Assembly (NCBI GenBank): GCA_021816545.1
Contig: JAKAXP010000005.1
Span: 1 to 31,608, forward strand
DNA length: 31,608 bases
Direction: 5' to 3'
Source: Bacteroidota bacterium
GTDB taxonomy: Bacteria > Bacteroidota > Bacteroidia > Bacteroidales > VadinHA17
Within the stretch, counting starts at the first letter, position 1. Every line of letters starts with the position of its first letter. The notes beneath the pieces are model-generated. The model was not told where the DNA came from. It worked only from the letters and a program-made list of their open reading frames with translations, and did no database searches. Below are positions 6,513 to 13,425 of this stretch, in pieces. Made by a program: the position numbers and the translations under genes.

Positions 6513-8009
6513 TTGACTATCACAACTGAAAATATACTTCTCATCGGTTCAGTCCTGGTTTTCATCAGTGTGCTGGCCGGCAAGACCTCATTCAGGATAG
6601 GTGTACCCACACTCATCTTTTTCCTTGCCATCGGGATGCTCGCCGGGTCAGAGGGAATCGGCGGAATTCCCTTTGATGACCCCGGCCTGGCGCAGTTCAT
6701 CGGCATCGTTGCACTTAACTTTATTCTCTTTTCCGGGGGTTTTGAGACAGACTGGGATTCAGTCAGACCCATAATGTGGCAGGGGATAGCACTTTCGGTG
6801 ATGGGAGTGCTCCTGACAACAGCGGCCCTGGGAATTTTTGTATGGTGGGTAACGGATTTTTCAATCTATGAGGCGCTGCTGCTGGGCGCGATAGTTTCGT
6901 CGACCGATGCTGCCGCCGTATTTTCAATACTGAGATCAAAGAGCCTGGCACTGAAGGGTCACATAAGGCCAACCCTGGAGTTCGAGAGTGGCAGCAATGA
7001 CCCGATGGCTTACATACTCACAATTGTTTTCATAGGACTCATCCAGAACGGAGACAGGTCGTTCTGGTCTGTTCTCCCGATGTTTCTCACACAGTTATTG
7101 TTCGGAGGAATACTCGGTTATCTTTTCGGCCTGGCAGGCAAATACGTGATCAACAATATAAAACTTGATTACGAGGGGCTTTACCCGGTTCTCTCCATCA
7201 CCCTGATGATGCTGACATACTCGGTTACAACCGCTGTTGGCGGGAACGGCTTCCTGGCAGTATATGTATCAGCCATCTACCTCGGCAACCAGGAATTGCT
7301 GCACAAGCGTACAATCATGAAGATGTTCGACGGGCTGGCATGGCTGATGCAGATCATCCTTTTTGTGGTGCTGGGCCTGCTGGTTTTCCCCAGCCATATT
7401 GTGCCGGTCATTGGAATCGGGCTTTTGATATCGGCGTTTCTCATCTTTGTGGCCCGCCCGCTGAGCGTATTCCTTACACTTTCGCCGTTCAGGCTGATGA
7501 CAAGGACTAAACTGTTCATATCCTGGGTGGGGCTTCGCGGGGCGGTGCCGATTGTCTTTGCCACCTTCCCGCTGATGGCGGGGCTGGAAAAGGCTGATAT
7601 GATCTTCAACATCGTGTTTTTCATTTCGCTTACCTCTGTGCTCATCCAGGGAACCACGATACCTGTGGTGGCCAAATGGCTCCATGTATCATTGCCCGCA
7701 CGTGTCAAGACTGTCACCGCTGCCGATATCCTGCTCTCGGAACCGATAAATTCAGAACTGGCTGAATTTACAATCGCACCGGAGAGCGCGGTGGCCGGAA
7801 TGAAGATAATTGACCTGGGTTTCCCGCAAAATGCCCGGATTGCACTTATCAAGAGAGACAGCAGGTATATTATCCCTGACGGTATGACAGTGGTCCAGGC
7901 AGGTGACCGGCTCATTGTCCTTGCAGGCAACAAAAACATCCTGGAAGCCGTCACCGAGTGCCTGCTCTCCGATAATCCCGGTTGCGCTGACAGCCCGAAA
8001 AACTCCTGA
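6513..8009 (+). CDS. K+/H+ antiporter of the CvrA/NhaP2 type (CPA1)
   Basis: The 498-residue inner-membrane protein has about 12-13 hydrophobic segments across residues 5-395. Family motifs are visible, including GMLAGSEGIGG, LNFILFSGGFETDW, SSTDAAAVFS and FESGSNDPMAYI; the Asp residues lie in the transport core. Residues ~405-490 form a cytosolic TrkA-C (RCK-C) domain that usually binds a nucleotide or ion to gate transport. It exchanges K+ (or Na+) for H+ to control cytoplasmic pH and potassium. No in-frame ATG precedes the first membrane segment; the TTG at 6513 gives the family's usual N terminus (…TTENILLIGS), so a TTG start is chosen. It is followed after 51 bases by a second antiporter gene. 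Confidence 0.92.
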   Translation: MTITTENILLIGSVLVFISVLAGKTSFRIGVPTLIFFLAIGMLAGSEGIGGIPFDDPGLAQFIGIVALNFILFSGGFETDWDSVRPIMWQGIALSVMGVLLTTAALGIFVWWVTDFSIYEALLLGAIVSSTDAAAVFSILRSKSLALKGHIRPTLEFESGSNDPMAYILTIVFIGLIQNGDRSFWSVLPMFLTQLLFGGILGYLFGLAGKYVINNIKLDYEGLYPVLSITLMMLTYSVTTAVGGNGFLAVYVSAIYLGNQELLHKRTIMKMFDGLAWLMQIILFVVLGLLVFPSHIVPVIGIGLLISAFLIFVARPLSVFLTLSPFRLMTRTKLFISWVGLRGAVPIVFATFPLMAGLEKADMIFNIVFFISLTSVLIQGTTIPVVAKWLHVSLPARVKTVTAADILLSEPINSELAEFTIAPESAVAGMKIIDLGFPQNARIALIKRDSRYIIPDGMTVVQAGDRLIVLAGNKNILEAVTECLLSDNPGCADSPKNS

Positions 8010-8060
8010 CCGTCAACCGGCATCTTTTCCTATCTTTATTCTGTCAACTGAACCGCGATT

Positions 8061-10046
8061 ATGGAACTCGGTGTCCTTAAGGATATAGTCATCATTTTTG
8101 CCCTCTCCACGTTTGTGAATTTCATATTCACACGGATAAGGATACCTGCAATAATTGGCTACCTGATAACCGGAGTTATAGCCGGGCCGCATCTGCTCAG
8201 ACTCATCAGCTCGCCTGAAAACGTAGAGGTTATGGCAGAGATCGGGGTGATACTGCTGATGTTCACGATCGGCCTTGAATTCTCTCTCAATCACCTGCTG
8301 AATATCCGAAAGCTGGTCTTCCTTGGAGGGTTTATGCAGCTGCTGCTCACCGCCACCGTGACGATGCTGGCCGCCAGGGTCTTTCATTTTGAATGGACAG
8401 AGGCAATTTTCGTGGGGTTCCTGACCGCACTGAGCAGCACCGCAGTGGTCCTCAAGCTGCTGCAGGAACGGTCAGAGCTTACTTCCCATTACGGAATGAC
8501 AATAGTCGGTATCCTTATATTTCAGGATATTGTACTAATTCCTCTTTTGCTGTTCACCCCGGTCCTGGGAGGAGCAACCGCCGATGTGGGCCATGACCTT
8601 CTGATACTGATGCTGAAGACGGCCGGCATACTTGTTTTCATATGGGCAGGCACGAAATGGCTGATGCCCAGGGTTCTCCGTCTAATAGCCATGACGCGCA
8701 GCCAGGAGCTCTTCCTGATGAGCCTTCTCCTTATATGCCTTGCCGTGGCCATGCTTACCCACCAGCTCGGAATGTCTCTTGCCTTCGGCGCATTCCTTGC
8801 CGGCCTTATGATCTCCGATACCGAATACAGCCACAGCGCATTCGGGAACCTCATCCCCTTCAAGGATGTTTTTACCAGTTTCTTCTTCGTGTCTATCGGG
8901 ATGCTGCTCGATCTTGGTTTCGTTGCAGACAATCCCTGGCTGGTGGTAGGTGCGGTGATCCTTGTCATCATCCTCAAGACCATTATTGCGGGCGGAACGG
9001 CGTTTGCCCTGGGGCACACTTTTTTCGGAACTGTGGTGGTGGGTCTCTCACTTGCCCAGGTTGGTGAATTCTCGTTTATTCTTGCCGGGGTGGGACTGAC
9101 CAACGGCATAATCACTTCTCACCATTACCAGCTATTCCTTGCGGTGGCAATCACATCGATGGCCCTCTCACCCCTTATGATTCAGGTCTCCAGGCCGATG
9201 GCAAACTTAATCCTCCGGCTGCCCCTGCCTCCGTTTATGGTCAATGGCCTCTTCCCCCTCAAGCAGGTAGAGATACCTGAAATCAGCAAACATATAGTAC
9301 TCATCGGCAAAGACTCAAGGGCCATAAACCTTGCCGCCATGATCAAATCAATGGGACTGCCTTTTACCTCAATCGTCTTTGATACTGACAGGGCCCGACG
9401 GGAAATGGAAAAAGGCAATTTTACAGTTTTCGGAGATGCGACCTACGAACCTGTGCTCCGTCAGGCATTTGTACACACGGCCGAGCTGGTTGTCGTCTCG
9501 GTGGGCAACCTGATCATGGCACTCTCAATAGTTGAACACATCAGGACAATGAACAAACATGCGCATGTGATTGTCCGTACGAGGCATGTGACAGACATCG
9601 AGGAGCTTTACCGGCTAGGGGCTAACCAGGTTATCCCCGAAGAGTTTGAAACAGCCATTGACTTCTTCGAGAGGATTCTCGGCAAGTACCTGATTCCCAG
9701 GATGAGTATAGAGCAGGCCATTGCCCGCACCAGGGAGGACAACTACGGCATCTTCAGGGAGCGGAGCGGTGTCAGCGGTCAGTCGTTGCTGAAGGATATT
9801 CCCGATATTGAGATTGCAGCTGTAAAGGTCGGTGAGAAATCTGTTTTTGCCGGAAAAACGATAGCCCAGACGGCAATGCGAAAGACTGCAGGCGTAACGA
9901 TAGTTGCCATCAACCATGCGGGAAAGACAGCTGCCAATCCTGAACCATCCGCGGTAATTTACGGAAATGACATAGTTTATCTCCTCGGTAAACCTGAGAT
10001 GATTGCCCTTGCCAGCAACATCCTTTCAGAACCGCGTCCCGACTGA
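8061..10046 (+). CDS. CPA2 (Kef-type) monovalent cation:proton antiporter with TrkA-N and TrkA-C domains
   Basis: The protein has 661 residues. Residues 1-~390 are the 12-helix Na+/H+-exchanger domain of the KefB/KefC superfamily (motifs ITGVIAGPHLL, IGVILLMFTIGLEFSL, LSSTAVVLKLL, FGAFLAGLMIS). Residues ~408-540 are a TrkA-N (RCK-N) Rossmann domain and ~575-655 a TrkA-C domain. The glycine-rich nucleotide motif expected at the first strand is degenerate here (IGKDSRA at 415-421 instead of GxGxxG), so NAD(H) binding may be weakened or changed. It probably exports K+ in exchange for protons. It follows the CPA1 antiporter by 51 bases and is likely co-transcribed. Confidence 0.93.
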   Translation: MELGVLKDIVIIFALSTFVNFIFTRIRIPAIIGYLITGVIAGPHLLRLISSPENVEVMAEIGVILLMFTIGLEFSLNHLLNIRKLVFLGGFMQLLLTATVTMLAARVFHFEWTEAIFVGFLTALSSTAVVLKLLQERSELTSHYGMTIVGILIFQDIVLIPLLLFTPVLGGATADVGHDLLILMLKTAGILVFIWAGTKWLMPRVLRLIAMTRSQELFLMSLLLICLAVAMLTHQLGMSLAFGAFLAGLMISDTEYSHSAFGNLIPFKDVFTSFFFVSIGMLLDLGFVADNPWLVVGAVILVIILKTIIAGGTAFALGHTFFGTVVVGLSLAQVGEFSFILAGVGLTNGIITSHHYQLFLAVAITSMALSPLMIQVSRPMANLILRLPLPPFMVNGLFPLKQVEIPEISKHIVLIGKDSRAINLAAMIKSMGLPFTSIVFDTDRARREMEKGNFTVFGDATYEPVLRQAFVHTAELVVVSVGNLIMALSIVEHIRTMNKHAHVIVRTRHVTDIEELYRLGANQVIPEEFETAIDFFERILGKYLIPRMSIEQAIARTREDNYGIFRERSGVSGQSLLKDIPDIEIAAVKVGEKSVFAGKTIAQTAMRKTAGVTIVAINHAGKTAANPEPSAVIYGNDIVYLLGKPEMIALASNILSEPRPD

Positions 10047-10057
10047 ACTTCTCATCC

Positions 10058-10082
10058 TGTTCCCGGCATTGCTGCCGGAACA
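10058..10082 (+). terminator. Weak hairpin after the antiporter genes
   Basis: TGTTC-CCGGCA pairs with TGCCGGAACA with one bulged C and a 4-base loop (10 bp in total). Only a short T run (ATTT) follows, so it is at best a weak terminator. Confidence 0.4.
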
Positions 10083-10130
10083 ATTTCGACATGACGGTTG
10101 TTGCATGTTCATAAAGATTAAAAAGATAAA

Positions 10131-10166
10131 TTGCACCCCACTAGCGATATGCATTATTTTGCATAT
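10131..10166 (+). promoter_or_regulatory. Probable promoter of the P5C dehydrogenase gene with overlapping inverted repeat
   Basis: A TTG at 10131-10133 is followed after 20 bases by TTATTTTG (10154-10161), one mismatch from the -7 consensus TAnnTTTG. A perfect inverted repeat ATATGCA-6-TGCATAT (10147-10166) brackets the -7 box and could be a regulator site. The gene's ATG is at 10185, leaving a leader of under 20 bases. Confidence 0.42.
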
Positions 10167-10184
10167 TGAAATAAATGAATCGAA

Positions 10185-11810
10185 ATGAACAACGCTATTT
10201 ATTCAATCCAGAGGCCTGTCAATGAGCCTGTCATGTCATACTCACGTGGAACCCGTGAGCGAGCCGAGCTTGAAAAGGAGCTGAAAAGAATTGCTTCCGA
10301 GAGTGTGGAGATTCCCCTGATAATAGGCGGAAAAGAAATCAGGACCGGGCAGACGGGCAAGGTGGTAATGCCTCATGATCACGGACATGTGCTGGCCACC
10401 TATCATATGGCCGGCGAGAATGAGACCCGGGAAGCGATAGATGCTGCCCTCAGGGCCAAAGAGGCCTGGATGTCAATATCGTGGATTGAAAGGTCGTCTG
10501 TCATGCTTAAGGTGGCAGAACTGATATCAAAAAAGTACCGCTATACAATTGTAGCTGCAACGATGCTTGGCCAGAGTAAAAGCGTGCAGCAGGCCGAGAT
10601 TGAGGCAGCATGTGAGACAATAGATTTCCTGCGTTTCAATTCATACTTTGCCGGACAGATATATGAAGAACAGCCAGGTTCCGGAACTGATCAGCTCAAC
10701 AGGGTTGAGTACAGGCCGCTTGAAGGATTTGTATATACAATTTCTCCCTTCAACTTTACTGCCATTGCATCGAATCTCAATATGTCAGTTGCACTTATGG
10801 GCAACACAACCGTATGGAAGCCGGCCACAGCATCCCTGCTCTCAAGCTGGATCCTGATGAAGATTTTCATGGAGGCTGGTGTTCCGGCAGGGGTTGTGAA
10901 TTTCCTGCCCGGCAAGGGCTCTGTCATCAGTTCTGTTGCAATGAGTCACCCGGACCTCGGCGGAATACACTTTACAGGGTCAAACGGCACGTTCAATGAA
11001 CTGTGGAAGATGGCCGCTGGCAACCTTGAGAACTACAGGTCATATCCCAGGATTGTGGGTGAGACCGGGGGAAAGGACTTCATCATTGTTCACCCGACGG
11101 GTGATCCACTGGCTGTCGCAACTGCTGTCGTAAGGGGTTCATTTGAATACCAGGGTCAGAAGTGCTCGGCATCGTCAAGGGCTTATATTCCCCGCTCACT
11201 CTGGCCGGAGATTTCATCACACCTCGACAGGCAGATGTCACAGTTGAAAACCGGTGATCCGGCCGATTTCAGCACCTTCATGAATGCGGTGATAGATGAG
11301 AAATCTTTCGATAACATTATGAGGTACATCTCCCTTGCCAGGGAATCATCAGATTGCAGGATTCTTTACGGAGGAAAAGGAGACAAGAGCAGGGGATGGT
11401 TTGTTGAGCCAACCATCATCCTGACAGCCAATCCGAAATTCGTCACAATGCAGGAAGAGATTTTCGGACCTGTAATGACGATTTTTATCTATGAAGATGA
11501 GAAGTATGAGGAGACTCTGCACCTTGTAAATGAGACCTCTCCCTATGGTCTTACCGGAGCAGTATTCTCAACTGACCGTCAGGGGTTGGTCAGGGCATGC
11601 CAGGTACTCCGGTTTGCGGCCGGCAACTTCTATTACAATGACAAGCCTACGGGGGCAATGGTAGGACTGCAGCCATTTGGCGGTGCCAGGGCATCAGGGA
11701 CCAATGACAAGGCCGGCGGACGTCTTAACCTGCTGAGATGGGTCTCACCAAGGACAATCAAGGAGACATTCCTCCCGGCGACCGATTTCAGGTATCCGTA
11801 TATGGATTAG
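10185..11810 (+). CDS. pruA: L-glutamate gamma-semialdehyde (1-pyrroline-5-carboxylate) dehydrogenase
   Basis: The 541-residue protein is an aldehyde dehydrogenase of the stand-alone P5C dehydrogenase group. It oxidises glutamate semialdehyde to glutamate with NAD+, the second step of proline breakdown. The start context …RPVNEPVMSYSRGTRERAEL matches the family's N terminus, supporting the ATG at 10185. The catalytic Cys is residue 327 (GQKCSAS) and the general base Glu is 293 (GETGGKDF). Cofactor motifs SPFNFTAI and the C-terminal GGARASGTNDKAG are present. No proline dehydrogenase gene is adjacent, so the first step must be encoded elsewhere. It stands alone, with its own promoter and a terminator at 11846-11872. 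Confidence 0.95.
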   Translation: MNNAIYSIQRPVNEPVMSYSRGTRERAELEKELKRIASESVEIPLIIGGKEIRTGQTGKVVMPHDHGHVLATYHMAGENETREAIDAALRAKEAWMSISWIERSSVMLKVAELISKKYRYTIVAATMLGQSKSVQQAEIEAACETIDFLRFNSYFAGQIYEEQPGSGTDQLNRVEYRPLEGFVYTISPFNFTAIASNLNMSVALMGNTTVWKPATASLLSSWILMKIFMEAGVPAGVVNFLPGKGSVISSVAMSHPDLGGIHFTGSNGTFNELWKMAAGNLENYRSYPRIVGETGGKDFIIVHPTGDPLAVATAVVRGSFEYQGQKCSASSRAYIPRSLWPEISSHLDRQMSQLKTGDPADFSTFMNAVIDEKSFDNIMRYISLARESSDCRILYGGKGDKSRGWFVEPTIILTANPKFVTMQEEIFGPVMTIFIYEDEKYEETLHLVNETSPYGLTGAVFSTDRQGLVRACQVLRFAAGNFYYNDKPTGAMVGLQPFGGARASGTNDKAGGRLNLLRWVSPRTIKETFLPATDFRYPYMD

Positions 11811-11812
11811 GG

Positions 11813-11841
11813 GGTCTGAAGGTCGGAAAGTCTGAGGTCTG
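11813..11841 (+). repeat. Short degenerate GGTCTGA-type tandem repeat
   Basis: Four imperfect 7-8 base units (GGTCTGA, AGGTCGGA, AAGTCTGA, GGTCTGA) follow directly after the P5C dehydrogenase stop. They look like a simple intergenic low-complexity repeat. No function is evident. Confidence 0.6.
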
Positions 11842-11845
11842 AGGG

Positions 11846-11872
11846 CCCCGATACACTTTTTTATCGGGGTTT
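11846..11872 (+). terminator. Rho-independent terminator of the P5C dehydrogenase gene
   Basis: A perfect 8-bp stem CCCCGATA/TATCGGGG with an 8-base loop is followed by TTT. The rest of the 264-base gap (11873-12022) shows no gene or clear signal. Confidence 0.75.
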
Positions 11873-12022
11873 GCCTTCCGCGGGATCACCTACTGCCGGC
11901 GGTTCGGTTCGATACTGTGGGTCTCAGACTGTTGCCTGAAGGTCCTGGCCGGGGCAGCTTTTTGAACAGCAGGACAGATTTTGTTGAAAAAACTCGAAAC
12001 AAAAGTCACATGAGACATATCT

Positions 12023-12065
12023 TTTAGGTAATCTAGGGGTGAGTTTATCCCTATTTTAACCTAAA
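12023..12065 (+). promoter_or_regulatory. Nested inverted repeat in the leader of the subtilase gene
   Basis: Outer arms TTTAGGT (12023-12029) and ACCTAAA (12059-12065) pair perfectly. Inside them, TAGGG (12034-12038) pairs with CCCTA (12049-12053). The structure ends 9 bases before the ATG at 12075. A TATCTTTT (12018-12025), one base from the -7 consensus, overlaps its left edge. It could be an operator around the transcription start or an RNA hairpin that hides the start codon region; the sequence does not decide between them. Confidence 0.5.
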
Positions 12066-12074
12066 CCTGTCAAA

Positions 12075-13256
12075 ATGAAAAAAGTCCTATTGTTTGCTGC
12101 AGCTGCCGCGTTGTTGCTAGCCGCATGTGAAAGGGCAACAGAACCGGTTGCCCAGCAGGAAGATTACATTAAAACTTCACTGGAAGTAATTCCCGGTCAG
12201 TACGTTGTGCTGCTGAAGGGTGATTTCGGCTATGTCAAGTCGGGAACGATGAGCTATGATGACGCCCAGGTGGCAATGACTGCCGTGACTAAAAACATAC
12301 TTGCCAAGGCAGGCATTTATGACCGTGAGCCGTTGCAGGTCTATTCAGCCGGTATTCCTGGATTTGCAGTAAAGCTTAATGAGAGTGAAGCCGTGGCCCT
12401 TGAAAAGAACCCCAACGTCAGAGGGGTATGGCAGGACATGATGTTTATCCTCGCTAAACCTGCCCCGTCACCCACACCATTGCCGACACCGGAAGTTACA
12501 CCTCCCGGAATTACAAGAGTAGGCGGTGGTGCAACATACACCGGGCCAAGAAGGGCCTGGATCATTGATACCGGGATCGATCTTGACCACCAGGATCTCA
12601 ATGTGGATGCAGCAAACGGAAAAACCTTCGTTTCCCGCACAACCACCCCAAATGATGATAACGGCCATGGAACACACTGCGCCGGAATCGTTGCTGCAAA
12701 AGACAATGACGGAGGTGTAGTTGGTGTGGCAGCAGGGGCACCGGTGGTGCCGGTAAAGGTGCTGGACAAAAGAGGTTCAGGAGCAATGTCTGTTATCATT
12801 GCAGGTGTTGACTGGGTTATCGCCAACGGTGTTGCAGGTGATGCTGCCAATATGAGCCTCGGCGGTAGTGTTTATGAACCGCTTGATCTTGAAGTAGTTG
12901 AAATGGGCGCTAGAGGAATTTTTGTCTCCCTGGCCGCAGGCAACGAAAGCGATGATGCCAACAATCACTCGCCAGCAAGGGCCAACGGAGTCAATATCTG
13001 GACAATCTCGGCTTGCGATGTCACAGATACCTTCGCATCCTTTTCAAACTACGGCAACCCGCCGATTGATTACTGCGCTCCCGGTGTAAGTATTCTCTCA
13101 ACATATAATAACGGAGGCCTTGCAACCATGAGCGGCACATCGATGGCTGCCCCCCACGCCTGCGGAGTGTTCCTTGCCACTGGTGGCAAGCCTACTGTAA
13201 GCGGTTATGTCAAGAATGACCCGGACGGCAATGCCGATCCTATCATTCATGAGTAA
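12075..13256 (+). CDS. Subtilisin-like serine protease (S8), predicted lipoprotein
   Basis: The protein has 393 residues. A lipoprotein signal ends in LLAAC, with the lipidated Cys near residue 18, so the protein is membrane-anchored and probably periplasmic or surface exposed. Residues ~35-125 resemble an I9-type propeptide/inhibitor domain (QYVVLLKGDF … GFAVKLNESEAVALEKNPNVRGV). A Pro/Thr-rich linker follows around 128-145. The catalytic domain has Asp165 (IIDTGIDLDH), His198 (NGHGTHCAG), oxyanion Asn290 (LAAGNESDD) and Ser356 (MSGTSMAAPH), so it should be active. It ends shortly after the Ser helix with no T9SS sorting domain. It is monocistronic between two terminator regions; its leader carries a nested inverted repeat. 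Confidence 0.95.
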   Translation: MKKVLLFAAAAALLLAACERATEPVAQQEDYIKTSLEVIPGQYVVLLKGDFGYVKSGTMSYDDAQVAMTAVTKNILAKAGIYDREPLQVYSAGIPGFAVKLNESEAVALEKNPNVRGVWQDMMFILAKPAPSPTPLPTPEVTPPGITRVGGGATYTGPRRAWIIDTGIDLDHQDLNVDAANGKTFVSRTTTPNDDNGHGTHCAGIVAAKDNDGGVVGVAAGAPVVPVKVLDKRGSGAMSVIIAGVDWVIANGVAGDAANMSLGGSVYEPLDLEVVEMGARGIFVSLAAGNESDDANNHSPARANGVNIWTISACDVTDTFASFSNYGNPPIDYCAPGVSILSTYNNGGLATMSGTSMAAPHACGVFLATGGKPTVSGYVKNDPDGNADPIIHE

Positions 13257-13275
13257 GATATCTCACTGGAAGGAA

Positions 13276-13312
13276 AGAGGCTGTCTCAAAAAGGGGTCAG
13301 CCTCTCTTTTTT
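13276..13312 (+). terminator. Rho-independent terminator of the subtilase gene
   Basis: The stem AGAGGCTG/CAGCCTCT (8 bp, 14-base loop) is followed by C and six T. Confidence 0.82.
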
Positions 13313-13313
13313 G

Positions 13314-13337
13314 CCCCCGGCCATCCGGGGGTTTTTT
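13314..13337 (+). terminator. Second, tandem terminator
   Basis: The stem CCCCCGG/CCGGGGG (7 bp, loop CCAT) is followed by six T, directly after the first terminator. The pair insulates the subtilase gene from the next gene. Confidence 0.82.
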
Positions 13338-13379
13338 ATTGGCACTGACCGGCACTGGCTAACGAAATACAATTTATTG

Positions 13380-13387
13380 TAATTTTG
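13380..13387 (+). promoter_or_regulatory. -7 promoter element of the macroglobulin-like/TonB-plug gene
   Basis: TAATTTTG matches the Bacteroidota -7 consensus TAnnTTTG exactly and lies 38 bases before the ATG at 13426. A convincing -33 TTG is missing; the nearest candidate is CTGG near 13355. Confidence 0.45.
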
Positions 13388-13425
13388 ATTCACCCTTCCG
13401 CGTAAACGGACGGAAGAACCGGTCA

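Noticed and set aside
7269..8023. Long minus-strand frames (138 and 248 residues) opposite the CPA1 antiporter
   Set aside because: They are antisense to a transporter with clear motifs; composition is typical of GC-skewed shadow frames.
11813..11841. GGTCTGA units as a CRISPR or attachment site
   Set aside because: The units are 7-8 bases, degenerate and without spacers; no integrase or cas gene is near.
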